From Sesamum alatum (Eukaryota > Streptophyta > Magnoliopsida > Lamiales > Pedaliaceae), in assembly GCA_034509735.1 (NCBI GenBank), contig JACGWO010000005.1, positions 31,464,479 to 31,528,478 on the forward strand: DNA of 64,000 nt. The letters run 5' to 3'. Numbering within the stretch: position 1 is the stretch's first letter; every line of letters starts with the position of its first letter. Position numbers and translations under genes: made by a program. Shown piece by piece: positions 12,313 through 25,329 of the stretch. The notes beneath the pieces were generated by a model, which did no database searches, was not told the DNA's origin, and worked only from the letters and a program-made list of their open reading frames with translations.

Positions 12313-15300
12313 ATGAGAGCTCCAAAATGCAAAAAGTTACCAGAATCATTGTCGCTGTTGATAACCTTGTTTAGCATTCTGCTAGGCTTTTTTATTGGAT
12401 TATCAGTGACCAGGCTATACAAGGTTTCTTTGAAACATAACAATTTTTAATTTTTTTATCCAGGTTTCCATTCAGCAAGATGTATAATAACTCTAACCAT
12501 CCATTTTCTGTTCTACAGGTCCAAACAACGACGTTTTATTCAGCCTCTAAAAGTCCCAATTCCGGCTTGCAGTTCGCAAGCTCGAGTGAGAACAATGAAT
12601 CAGAGTCACATAAAGTATGTGGAATTAACATTAGCATGGTGAACTTGAAAAGCAACATGCATTTACAATATTTTCACATATCATTGTCAGTTAAAGCTTA
12701 AAAGCATAACGAAAATTTAACATTTGATATGCAGATATATGTAGCCACAAATCCGCACGGAGCTGAACGATTACCCCCAGGAATAGTTAAGACTCAATCG
12801 GACCTTTTCCTCCGTGGATGTGTGGGAAATGTAAGTACTTAGTGATTTGCATTTTGTTTGCGATAAGAACTCATCTAAGTTCTGATGCTTTTCTGCTCAA
12901 ATCTCAAAAGCCCAAAAGACTTTATATCTTTGCAATTACCAACTGCAGGAAACTTTGAGAAAACAAAAGTACCTGCTAGCACTAGCAGTTGGGATTCAAC
13001 AAAAGATTATTGTGGACAAAATAGTCTCAAAGGTCACTCGTTTAGCACATTTCCTTGTTGATCCATTTTTTTGCGCCTCCAATTTCTCTGGTAAATAAGA
13101 TGTTACTTAGAAAATTATGTTTTTCTTGGTTTTAGTTCTCCGAGAACTTCACAATAATCTTGTTTCACTATGATGGAAAAACAAGTGAGTGGGATCAGTT
13201 TGAATGGTCACAAAGAGCTATTCATATCAGTGCACCTGAACAAACTAAATGGTAAATAAATCTTGGATGCGAGTAGTGATTTTTATTTTTATTAATTTTT
13301 TTAAGTACATTCGCAGAATGAGTATGTGAAATATATAATTATAAGTCTGACTTTTACTCATTTTATCAAATCCACAGGTGGTATGCCAAAAGATTTCTCC
13401 ATCCAGACATAGTCGCCCTATATGAATACATATTCATTTGGGATGAAGATTTGGGAGTCGAGAACTTTAAGGCAGAAGAGTGAGTAGAATCTCAGTGATG
13501 ACGACTATGCATTCAACTTCGAGATTTACATAAAAAAAGAAACAAACAGTAGAAAAGAACACAATAAATTAAAATGAGAGAAACTTTGATGATTATGCTC
13601 ACTGTACATAATATTTTTACGTTCACAAGTTCAAATGTGAGGTATGATGGATGCAACTTTTTCATCTTGAAATAGCAATTTGACATGACATTTCCATGTG
13701 ATTATTGGCTTCTTTTTGCCTTATTGTGTATCATATTTGTGGGTATTTAACAAAGAAATATTTTTCTTTTCTCTCTCTTGTTTTCGTCGAACTTTAGGTA
13801 CATAAAACTGGTTAAGAAATATGATTTGGAAATATCACAACCTGCTGTTATATCAGAAAGAGGGTTGATATGGAAAATGACACAGAAAAGGAAGGATGTT
13901 GAAATCCACAGGTATGGCTTCCCTTTCGCATTGGATAAGCCAAGATTAAATGAGAAGTAACAAATAGGAGCTGATTATACCAGCCAAAAGATGACATATG
14001 ATATTCTTTTTTATTTTTTATTTTTGCAGGCGAGCTGAAAGACATTACAATTGTACAAATCCATCTTTGCCGCCTTGTGCAGGGTACGTACTTTTTCCTC
14101 AATACCTTCTAGTAATTCTTTTGAATCAATGACTAACGTGTCATTCTTGAACTTTATTACAACTGATCTTTTTGGCATGCAGGTTTGTTGAAATTATGGC
14201 TCCAGTATTCTCAAGAAATGCATGGAAATGTGTTTGGAACATGATTCAGGTATTACATTCTCGATTCATGAACAGAAATACAGAAGTGCAAATAATGTAC
14301 ATAAATCTTCTAAGGTATTCTACCAAATTTAATGTTTTCAGAATGATTTAGTCCATGGCTGGGGGCTTGATCTTGCATTTTGGAGGTGTTTTGAGGTAAA
14401 ATGACCTCTTCTTTCTTTCTTTTCATTTCATTTTCTCCCTCTCTTGACTTAGTATTTCCAGCAAATAAATATGATAATCCTTTGTTGCTTTTATTTCAAT
14501 ATTTACTTTTCTATGTATAAATTAGTTTACTAATTGTTTGGCACAAGTTTAGATACGAGAACTTTATGATTTCTGTTTGGAATTCTGATGTAGCAGAAGC
14601 CAGAAGAAAAGATAGGTGTGGTTGATGCACAATGGATAGAGCATATGGTCTTGCCAACTCTAACACATCAGGTATTTGAATTATGAACGGAAAATTATAG
14701 AAAAAAAGATCATTAATTTATATTTGAAAGATGGAAGAAATCTCTCATAAATTAATAACAAAAGTATATCCATATACATCTTGAATTGCTTATTGGATTC
14801 TTTACCAGTTGCAAACCAGATGCTAATTATTTGATCTTTTCATACAGGGTGAATCCATAAATAAAAAGCAATCACGGGTTCAGGTACAATTTTTGGCCTC
14901 CCATTTTCTCTTCAAATTGTTACTATTTTGGCATTAGTTTGTGATTTACTACAGTTGTACATGTCTTGTTTTAGCAAAAACAAAAAATAAAATAAAATAA
15001 AGAAACCCAAATTCTTAAGAAGATCATTCATGATAGAGCAACATTTTTCTTTTGTAAAAAAAAAGATTACCATCTAGGACTCAAGAAGAAACTTTATTAA
15101 ACTCGTGTGGATTTTTCACTAAGATGTAATCAGGTCCACTTAGCCTTCACTCAAATCTTTAGCACTTCTTCAATCTATGAATTCTTGCCTTCTACTTTAT
15201 TTTCATCAATTATTATTTGGGAATTCAATTCTGGCATGTATGTTTCAGGTTAGGGAAAGGAGTTTCGCTGAATGGGCAGAGTTTGAAAAGAGAATGAAAG

Positions 15301-15332
15301 CAGCAGAGGAGGAAGCTGTAGACCATTACTGA
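12313..15332 (+). CDS. DUF707 family type II membrane protein
   Basis: Thirteen exons join to 362 residues: 12313-12423, 12519-12614, 12735-12830, 12949-13032, 13136-13251, 13378-13479, 13798-13911, 14030-14083, 14183-14249, 14342-14395, 14597-14671, 14848-14883 and 15249-15332. Exon 1 encodes a basic N-terminus and one signal-anchor helix (about 14-33, LLITLFSILLGFFIGLS). The C-terminal region carries DUF707 hallmarks: FTIILFHYDG, KRFLHPDIVALYEYIFIWDEDLGVE, PPCAGFVEIMAPVFSRNAW and QNDLVHGWGLDLAF. The WDEDLG and HGWG motifs suggest a Golgi-type glycosyltransferase-like fold, but no activity is established. The family is sometimes labelled lysine-ketoglutarate reductase trans-splicing related, a name without clear functional meaning. 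Exon 11 has a tandem acceptor (see findings). Same strand as the phospholipase D gene, 680 bases downstream. Confidence 0.9.
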
Positions 15333-15751
15333 AGAGAAACTCATCAGGATTTGAATAAATGAAAGAAATCTGGATCCAACTTTCTTTCTTTTAAATCTAA
15401 GTTCAGAAACAATTCAATCTCGAAACAGGTTTTGCTGAATGGAAACTTTTGGAACCAGAATGAATGAAACAGAAGGAAGCAATCCTGTTCGATTTGAAAA
15501 CAATGAAGCAATAATCAGTCTTGTTGACATGAAGAACATTTCCCACTTGATCAAATTTATTGAACCAATAATCACATTGGTTTTTGCTTTTGGTAATTTA
15601 CAAAGTTAACTATTTACAAAGATCAAACGTGTATCCGATTCCTATAAAAGGCCTTTGTAAAAACTTCTTGAAGTTTTCGCTATCCCAAGACAAGATATGA
15701 ATCACATGACAAGACACATATAAGAACTTTAAAGCCCTACCTCGAATTCGG
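15333..15751. other. Convergent 3' flanks of DUF707 and thioredoxin genes
   Basis: About 420 bases between two stop codons facing each other. It should hold both 3' UTRs, which may overlap. No other element is seen. Confidence 0.6.
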
Positions 15752-18175
15752 TTATAAGGGCTTGTCTTCCGGAGCTCCTGATAACTCTGACTGATCGCCA
15801 GAACCACCATAGTAGTCCAGTGGGCTATTGCTATGAACAGCTTTGTTATGAATTGCAATGGCATCCTTCAATTTCAGGAGCTGCATAAGTTTTGGAGTAA
15901 TCCCTTTAGCGAGGTAACTACTTACCACAAAATGAAAGTGACAATGAAAATGATAATTTACTCGCTGCGCTAGCCTAGAAGTAGATCAACTTGTGTCCAA
16001 CTAACGACACTATTTTATGGGGCAAGAGAAGGCTTTGATGCTGATGCTAATCATAATGCTCAGATGTAAAAGAAGGAAAATTTGTGGTTCTACCTTCGCA
16101 AGAGAGCATGAAAATGAATCTACTAGGCCATCAGCTCCCCTATAGAAGTGGAAATATGGAAGGACCTTTATATCCAAACTTTTGCACAGGCGCTTATTCT
16201 CATCAAAGTTCACCTTGAGAAAAGTAATTTCTGGGTGCTGTTCGGCAATCTTGCAGATCTGAAGTCAAGGAAATGATCACATAAAGTAATATAAAAAGGA
16301 AAAGACAGGAAAAATGTAACATCAAATCATAAAATTTATATGTGACTCAGTCAGAGCAGGGTCAAGGTAAAGCAATCAACCATCTTGAAGCAACAAAATT
16401 GAGGAAATTTCCAAAGTAACATTTTGATAATGTATTATTTCACTACTAAATGATGCATATACTGATTTGAATAAGCACACACAACAACTACAATTTACAT
16501 TTAGCAATCTTACAGCAAACATTAACTAGAGACATTCGAAATGGAGCAAGCACGTCTAGACAGGTAACGTACTGAGATATCTGATCAAATAGTACACTCA
16601 CTTTGGGAAATAAAGCTCGACAAGATGCACACCATGAACCAAAGAATTCAACAATGACTAATCCGTCTCCAGCCCGACTCAAAGCGTCTACAAATTCTTG
16701 TGTTGAATGAATATCAATCATATTTGGGCCTGCATTCTTCTCCCACCATTTTGGCTGGTCAGTTTCAGAAGCAGTCGCACATACCTGAAGTTTTCCGAGA
16801 GATCAGTTCATAGACAAAAGAGAACAATCACCTGCTGCATGATATTACAAAGAAGATTACAGCTAATAGACTGGAGCCGTCAGATCGTTCAGTAGTGGCT
16901 ATTCCATGTGGAATAACATGAAACACGATTTCAGTAGCAACACTTACCACACTTAGTTAATATCCATCACTACGATCCTCCACCCTCTTGCACATCACAA
17001 GCAACCAACTTCACCCCTCATTTCATTCTATCATAAAACATCCAGGTAAAGCTCACATATCACTCAATGCAAATATATCAATACGTAAATACGCGTACCC
17101 CATTTATGCTAAAAAGACGTAAATACCCTTAAAAAGAGGTCAAAATTGCACATGGGCCTGATGACCTACGTACAACGCAGCCGGGTCGCTACCCGCGACC
17201 TGCCCGGGAACACGACCCGAAACCCACTTAAGAAGACCCGAGATCTGGACCCTTGGTCCCCTGACAGCTGAAGCCTTGAGATGACGCCATATGGACCAGG
17301 CAAGTACATGCACTTGGCTCTATAAATACTCCTGTTCCACCGCATTAATGGTAAGATTTATTGATAGCATTCGACCTACACTTTTACTTAGATCGCATAT
17401 TTGCCATCTCGAGCTTGAGCTGACTTAAGTATCGGAGGATCTTCGTCGGGAATGATCCCGGCTAGGCTCACGTTTGCTCTCTTCTCAGATACCTTTACTT
17501 TCCAGGTGTCAGGTGGAAATCGCTAATTCTAGACGTCACTCGAGATCGCTATCTGCTACCTGGATCAACGATCCTCCACCCTCTTGCACATCACAAGAGA
17601 TCACAAGCAACCAACCTCACCCCTCATTTCATTCCATCATAAAAATCCAGGTAAAGCTCACATATCACTCAATGCAAATATATCAATACGTACATTTGTA
17701 CACATCTTGAATGTAAATAAAATAAATACTATGAATTATTTAGTACTCATTCACTCTTTGATCTCAAGAACAACTCATTAGCTACCTCTTTGCAAGTAAA
17801 ACCCTGACAACTTAACACCTAATTACACAAACTAATCCCAATAACTATCTCTACATCTAACAAAATCTTGCCAAGAATCAGTAAGCGTGCAACATAAAAG
17901 AAAATCAAAATTCGTCAACTGGGCAATCAAAAACTCAGAAGGGTAAGTAAAAATTCAAACCCATAAACCAAAGATGAGATCTTTTTCACCTTGAATTGGA
18001 AAGAACCTCTTTCTCGGACACAACCAACAACAGGCGCAGAAGGCCAAGAAAATCCTACATTTCTTGAACTGAACTTGCATTTACTCGCAGGCAGTATAGA
18101 ATACACACAACTTGAAGATAAAAAACTCCTTGAAAGATTATAATTCTTTTGCGGGACAACAGAGCTTCCCTGCAT
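15752..18175 (-). CDS. ACHT2: ACHT2-like atypical Cys/His-rich thioredoxin (thioredoxin-like 2), chloroplast
   Basis: Minus-strand exons 17990-18175, 16602-16784, 16094-16258 and 15752-15880 join in phase 0 to 220 residues. Residues 1 to about 62 are Ser/Arg-rich and lack acidic residues, a plastid transit peptide. The thioredoxin fold follows: redox site WCASC at 113-117 in [15 protein letters not shown], then VNFDENK, and cis-proline at 157 in [15 protein letters not shown]. The WCASC site instead of WCGPC and the conserved [12 protein letters not shown] cysteines mark the ACHT class, which oxidises plastid targets (via 2-Cys peroxiredoxin) at light changes. I chose ATG 18175; the frame extends upstream without another ATG close by. 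Intron 1 (1.2 kb) carries an LTR-like insert bracketed by a direct repeat. Confidence 0.92.
16972..17692. repeat. Direct repeat of about 115 bases bracketing the LTR-like insert
   Basis: Copy 1 (16972-17087) and copy 2 (17568-17692) both run from ACGATCCTCCACCCTCTTGC to AAATATATCAATACGTA with few differences; copy 2 has a small duplication of the AGATCACA type. Ordinary LTR insertion makes only 4-6 base duplications, so this is larger than expected. Confidence 0.8.
17088..17567 (+). mobile_element. Candidate solo LTR inside thioredoxin intron 1
   Basis: About 480 bases clearly more GC-rich than the host intron. A TATA motif (CTCTATAAATACTCC, about 17319) is followed by GAGCTGACTTAAGTATCGG and TCTTCGTCGGGAATGATCC, a combination common in the R/U5 part of plant Gypsy LTRs. 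No internal retroviral-type genes are present. The ends are not resolved to TG...CA. The segment is orientated opposite to the thioredoxin gene. Flanking copies at 16972-17087 and 17568-17692 are treated separately. Confidence 0.5.
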
Positions 18176-18435
18176 ACTGCACACAGTCTTCTTCTTTTTC
18201 CCCCTTCCTGCTTCGTATATGTATCTGTCTATACACGGACTCTTTTAGTATGATATGATCATATGAATATCAGTAAATAAATAGAATAATTAATGGATTA
18301 ATTGACAACAAAATTAAAAAGAGAGAAGCTTACTTTGTGGGTCCGCTTTGTTTATTTTATTCCGACCCGACACGAGGGTCCGCTTTTGTGTAGTCAACGT
18401 TAATCGGAAGGGAATAAGGTATTAGTAATTTAGTA

Positions 18436-18684
18436 TTAGCGTGCATATAATAAATAATTTTTTTATAATTTAAAATATATTATAAATAAAAGTATAATAT
18501 ATAAATTAACATGTTATATTTAAAAAATTTAATTTATCAATTAATATAAAATTTAAAAAGTTGAATAAAATAATTATCTTATTAATTGAGGGTTGTTTTT
18601 TGGCATTACAAAAAAGCGGTTCGATAGGATCATTAACAACTATTTATAGGTAAAAAAGAGATTTTTTTTATATAATAGTATAGA
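18436..18684 (-). mobile_element. Diverged Helitron-like element
   Basis: On the minus strand it begins TCTATACTATTATATAAAA, preceded by A, like the elements at 5651 and 63522. It shares the AT-rich interior (ATATTTTAAATTATAAAAAAATTATTTATTATATGCACG in shorter pieces) and seems to end in CTAA near 18436. The 3' end is uncertain. Confidence 0.5.
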
Positions 18685-20828
18685 TAATAAAATACGATTA
18701 CTTTTCGATTTATCCCTAACAATCAAGAGATTGAAGATTCAAATCCCATGGATATGAACCTATAGCCCAATTTTTGTGGTTGTGTTTTATTTGTTTGTTT
18801 AACTTAAATATATTTGTTAATTTAAAAATATTGATGTATTAAATTAGTGTTTAACTTTGAATGTATTATATGACAGTAATAAACCGAATCTTATTTTAAA
18901 GAATATACGATATTTTTAATTTAAATTTCTTGATTTAAACTTGGGAGACAACATTTGCTTCTTTGCAAGCAATTGGAAATTGGAACTAATTTTTTCAATT
19001 GCCAATTCAATCTTTAGCATATGTTGTACCGTTTAACACAGGGAGGGATGGCATACCGAGCGAACGAAATTCAATTTAATGAACGGGAGTGAGTGAAGGG
19101 CAAATGTATGCACGTGAGAAATAAAAATAACACCCGCATGTAGGTCAAATAGTAAGAGCCAACGAGCTAATATAACTACCAGGGTAGTTGGCTAGCAAGC
19201 TCCCAACTAGATGCTAGAAACACCTATAGAACAACTAAGCTAGGAGCTAATCGCCTAGGAAACGGCTAAAGACACGGCCAAAAGCATGTAAGCTAAGATC
19301 CGACCAACGCTATTTTAATTGAAAAAAATATTTAAATAAACTGGTCTACTGATCTTATAACCGCTCCTAAGACTAGAGCCGCCGAAAGCCAACACAGGCG
19401 GAAGCTAGTTAAAGGAATATGAAGAAAACAATCCCTTGCTTTTCATATATTTCCTCAACGCAACTTCTCGTCTATTAGCATAAAATGCCACAACAATATA
19501 TCTATTTAAAAATATCACGTAATGATTTTTAATTTTTTTTATTCCTTTTTCATGGTTGATTTTCGATATGTACTCGCATATGTTCAATTTTAGAGCAGAA
19601 CCCGAGCTATGGAAGAGAGGAGAAAAAAAAACTAAAATTTTATTTATTTTTCATGTCGCACAACAAACCCAAAACGAACCCATTTTGTTCCTGTTTTTCT
19701 CTATCTATCTCCATAAAACAAAACAAAGCATATGAAAAATGAGTCCAAAGTTCCTTTTAGACGCTATTTATGTAGAGTCATAGAAGGAACAAATGAAAAG
19801 GAAAAGCGCACAAATCTTGATCGCCCAAAGCTTCATTCATCTGTTTCATTCTGGTGGTATAATCCGTCAAAATTCTTCAAATAAAGATTTCCCAGAATCG
19901 CCAACAACATTCAATAAACCAATAACAACTACAATGCGGTCTATTTTGACACAAAGGTACGAGTGCAATAAGCGAAGGGCTCAAGAGAATGTGAAAACAA
20001 TGTTTCCAGAAGAACGACATTTCTACCACGGTGCCACATGATAAGGGTTGTGACCATATAGTACTGAGTTTCTGTAGATAAATTAGCAAGACAAATACAA
20101 AATGGTGCTTAAGAGCTAGAGAATCACGGTTGGTACAAGATGTATAACAAAAAATTATGCTTATAGATACCAAGATTGCCATGTTTTATAACAAATAAAA
20201 CCATCATATTACATATCAATACATTCTTCAACATCCTAAACACGAGGAGCTACACATCAAGCCGATTCCTTATATACAACTGTAACGTATCAGCAAAAAT
20301 CTCCGGGACTTTGTGAAGAACTAGTAAAAGAACTCCAAAAAAAAAAAAAAAATCATATGCAACACAGTCAAGAACTACCAACTAAAAGTAGCTTTGAGCT
20401 ATCAGTCCTTCTGAGACCACTGTGTTTTTCTTTTTGATAACAGCAAAAGAATAGAGATGCAGCTATACAAACACATGCACAAATCAGAGTCGGTCATAGG
20501 AGTGATCATAAAGAGATGCAACAAGCGAGTAAAGCTTTCAGGAGAGCAGAAGAAATAGAATTGTAATACGGTGCAATTTGAAAATGACTAAAATGGCTTT
20601 GGGGAGCAACAGGTGAAACACTAGTACCGCTTTCATTTCTAATAGCTGATCTATAATCCAATTGATAAAAACCAATTTCTAAAGACTAAACCCTGTGCTA
20701 AATTTTGTCTATTCATACAAGGTCACAAACACCCTACTGGCCTAGATTCTATTCAATTACTAAATTCACCTTGGCCTTAAGCAACTTCAGTTCCATTTGT
20801 TCTTATAATTATATAAAAGTTAAAATTA

Positions 20829-21380
20829 GGGATAATGACACGCCCTCCCCTGAGGTTTGATGTAATTACACGTAAATTCCCTATGGTTTGAGAAATTACA
20901 CCTAGTGCCCTGATGTTTGTTTCCGTCCAACAAATAGATCCATTTGTTAGTAAAATTCAAAGAATTTGCTAACATCAACAAAAGAGTTGAATAAAAATCC
21001 ATATCTATCTCCAATTGACTTGCATCTTTTTTTTTTTTTTGTTTATAAATTTATTGCAAATCTAACAATTCTTTTCCAACCAAACTATCCTTAAGATGTA
21101 CCTCGTCACATGCATTAGTATGCGAAGATGTATAAGGGTAGTTTGGTAATAAAGGAATTATTTGACCTGCAATAAGCCAGTAATAAATCAATTGAGGATA
21201 AATATGAATTTTCATCAAGTTTTTTGGTGATATCAACAAAGTCCGTGAATTTTGACTAACGTATAGATCTATTTGTTTGACGGAAACAAATGTTAGGGGT
21301 ACTAGATGTAATTTCCCAAATCACTAGGAGGTCTACGTGTTGTTACACTAAACCTCAGGGGAGGGCGGTGTAATTACCCC
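20829..21380. mobile_element. MITE family C, 9-bp target duplication TTAAAATTA
   Basis: Starts GGGATAATGACACGCCC and ends GGGCGGTGTAATTACCCC. Flanked by identical TTAAAATTA at 20820-20828 and 21381-21389. Inverted arms continue as CTGAGGTTTGATGTAATTACACG against its mirror (in pieces). Non-coding and one of the best-preserved copies. Confidence 0.92.
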
Positions 21381-24300
21381 TTAAAATTATTGTTATCATC
21401 AATATCATTATTTTGCTACTATAATTCAGCTTTTGCTTTTAATTTACGTTTTCAGCCCCCAAAATGCTTTGTCCATTGAGTTCAAAGTACGCCGGTAACA
21501 TCAGAAAAGTTGCCCTCCCAATTACCAGTCCGTCACAAACCAGAAGAAGAAAATTACTTCACATATGTTCCAACAGGGTGATCAGGTGCCAGACAGAACA
21601 ACATGTCTGGACACTGATACTTTGGTCCCAGCGAAAGTTTTCATGACCCACAGGCATCAATATCTGTGTCTGTGTGAATCTTAGTTCTGTAATAGTTTAC
21701 TTCATTCCAGATCAAGAATACAGGGTGCTGCACACTCTATTTTGAAACAACCTGGAGATAAAATATTTTACCTGATCCACTTACCTCATCCCCTGGGAGA
21801 ATCAGTAAAAGCAGCTTCCAATCTGCAAAAGCCAAAAGGGAAGCGTATATTAGAGAAATAGATAATTCAAAACAGGAGCAGGAGGGGGTGGATTTTATAG
21901 AAACATAACATGAAGAAGTTGGAACCAAAACATTCATACAAAAGCCTCAAAGTATATAATTTAAACTTAAAGAATCTATAGAACAGCTTACTGCAGCCTA
22001 TTTGACAATCCTACAGAACTTACTGTATGGGCACTGTTGCACTAATGTGGCTGACAATAAAATTTCACCTGATCAGATCAAAGAATCTTATAGTGACCCC
22101 AGGCTTTAATTTCAATAAAACCTGGATTACACCCTATTCATTCTAGTACAACTCTCACAAAGATTATTCTGGATATCATCTCCAGCTTCTCCAACGACTA
22201 TTTGGCACATTGATCTCAACTAAGCATAGATGACCAGAGGCTTTTTAGACTTAATTTGCCTTCCCTTGGAATTTCAGAAATATGTCAATATTTCACCAAG
22301 AAGATAGCTTTCACATAATTTGCCCTCAAATAAGAATCAATCCACAAAAATGTCTAAGAAGAAAGGGAACTGAACAGAAGCACTTCCCAGATCCAACTTT
22401 CCACAAGGGAACCATAAAAAATCATGTCAAACAGCCCGTTCAAGTGACCAACCAACCCAAAAGCTGATGATAACAAAACGAGTCCAACCTAAACCAATGT
22501 TGAATTTCATTCCTAACTTAGTGCGCATGTCGAGAATCTGTGCTAAATCCATTTGAACCAACCATCTCTCTGTGAAACAATTATTGTCCACTTGTTCCTT
22601 CCAGGTAACAGTGAGCAACGCAACCACTTCAATAACTGTTTCTCAATTGAACGTGCTGAAACCTCTACTTCAACCATGCTGGGAATGTCCTCCGGGTGGT
22701 CAATTAGAAAACTAAAGATGCACCAATCTTTAAGGCAATCATTTAATTAGTGGGTGATGAAACATGGAATAACTATTCACTATTGAGTTCAAAATCAGCA
22801 AGAAATGGATGGCCTTTTTCCTTCGCCAACTCATAGTAGATCAGTGACAGATATGTCCTATTAGAGGCAATCTAAGAACCCCGAGTACAGCAGCATCCTC
22901 CCATGACTAAAGCCATATACCTCAACAGCAAATATTTCCTGGAGAACCTCAACAGATGTTGACAAGAATCATATGTCAGTTGAATTATAACATATGAACT
23001 TTATATGCAACAAGCTGCTGCCCTAGTCTGTGTGCCTCAAGTTCTCAACATTACAAATTAACTAGAAAGCATTTACTGCCATAGGCAAGCACATGTTTCT
23101 ACTAATCATGTGCCTGATCTAGAAAGGGCTCGCTTTAAAACTGATATCTTGCCTCTTACATATCTCTTCTTCTCAGGTTTCACTATATCTATACCAAAAT
23201 ATACATTTTATGCATAACAACAGCTGTTTCTAAGAACCAACCCCATGGATCAGCTCATTCCATTTCAAGACTGCTCATCTCGCTTCACTTCCTTCCGGCT
23301 TGTTGTCAATCGCGATGCTTCTAAAATGAACAGAAAGGAACTAGAAGACAGCATAATGTGGCCAATGACCATATCTAATTTATACCACTATCAAATATCT
23401 GAATTACATTCAGCATGATGATCAATGTTAAGCAAGAAACTGGACTAGATTAAAGAAACAGCTCAACATGCCCAGAGGTAGTTCCAGAACATGAGCAGGT
23501 AAGTGTATGCATGAGTGATTAGGGGGAGGGCAGAGTCTGTATCTAAAAGCACCCAAACATAAACAAAGACATATAAATTGCAAACCAGTTGGGAGATACA
23601 GTACCTAAAGAACTGGAGGAGCATACTTGCCTATGAAGTGGACTTCGCCTTCATCATACAGCAGCTCCACCACCATCCTTCTTTCCATTGTTCCAGGAAC
23701 ATGTCGAAACATAGAGGAATTTGTTTACCGAAGGTTGGGAAACTACTTTACTATACAAAGTATCCTTGGGAATGCAGAAATAGAAGCTTAAAGAGGTTTT
23801 CTCATCATACTGCAAGGTAACACTACAACCAAACTATGAACAGGTGAATTGGGTTGGGATAATCTTCTTGATTATCCATATAAAAATTCCACCCTTGCAG
23901 CTGTGACAGTTCTGATGATAGGCAGATCTCAGATGCCTCCGGAGGTGTGTAGCAAGATTTTTATTTCACCAAAAATCACATAATGATAACACAGACAAAT
24001 ACCATTTCCAAGCTTGTCAAATGTCACTAAACAACCATTACTAGGTAATTCTTACAAGACATCTAAATGCCTGAGCATACCAATGCAACTTGACAGGTAA
24101 CTCGTGCAGAAGATACTTCTCTAGGCCAAAGACAAAGGCCTTTCAGAGTTTTCAGTTCCTGCAGCTTATCAGCAGCTCGCTGAAATCATTACCTAAATAG
24201 CAACCTTCCAAATTTTATCACAGTAAAGCATCCTCCTCTCAAGTAAATATCTTCACCAACCGATAACAACCTCCCCAGAGAAGATACAATCTGTGAGTCA

Positions 24301-25329
24301 AAACTCAACTAGGATAAAACAAAGAGGAACATTAAAGGCTACCAATCTTCCAGTACGTCTCCACTCTTTAATCCAGGACTTAAAAGGAGGTAAAAGTTCA
24401 TTTCCACAGATAAGTTGAAGCCATAGTTAAGGCTATGTTAGTAAAGAGATGCCCTTAGAGATGCTGAGACATGTCCCTTTGACCCAAAGAAGACAAGTCC
24501 AAGCATTACAATAATAAGAATACAAAATAGAGCACAACCCATCCTCAAAACTTAAATAGAAATTTGAGCTCTAGACAGATCCTCTAAATCAGAGAATATA
24601 AGGGAATGATGTCCTAGCTTTAAGAAGATACCCAATATCGAAAAACTTTAAGAAACTTTTCCCCATTGACACAGACAAGAGAGCTATTGAACTCTTGTAT
24701 GCATCACATAATCCGAAGATGAGACTTCAGACAACTCACAATGAACTGAACTTGGAGAATAAAGTCTTCAACTACTTCCAATCAGAAACTAATCTCAGAG
24801 CTTTATAGTGCTGACCACAATCACTAGGAAAGAGGAGGCAAATCAGCACTCCCTCCAACAACAAGCGGAAGCAACAACTCCTTGCATACAAAACACTAAA
24901 CCTATCATGCTCAATTATCAATCCACTGAAAACAATGCCACAATGAAACTCCACCAGGAGGATTCCATCCTAAAGATCTAACCAAAAACCCAACACCAGC
25001 TCCAGGAATTATTTAAGTACAGAACAAGCAAAATAAAAATATTGAACCAATAGAATGGTATAGTTAGTATAAAAGATGTAGTAAAGAAAGCATTAAATAT
25101 GCCATCAAGTCATGATTATAGCAAAAGGAAGAAAAAGCAATAACACAAGTTAAGACAGAAGCCTTACTCTCCTATACAGGAATTTAAGGATGACGAGAAA
25201 TATAAGGATTAAACTACAAGGTATAATACGCACGAAATCAGTCTCCTGCCCTTTACTCTATTGGGCAGCAGATAAAACAAGAATTGCAAGGTGCGCTCCT
25301 ACAAGGTTTAGTGCATATCGATCCACAGC

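Larger units (their letters stand above)
18176..25329. other. Long region without a recognisable gene between thioredoxin and FLX-like genes
   Basis: About 7.1 kb. The first part (18176-19800) is AT-rich promoter-side DNA with a Helitron-like relic. A family C MITE lies at 20829-21380. From about 21400 to 25300 the composition is less AT-rich and looks like transcribed non-coding or decayed gene sequence, but I find no exon chain that translates to a known protein on either strand. It may include long 3' UTR exons of the FLX-like gene or a non-coding RNA; neither is shown. Confidence 0.5.
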
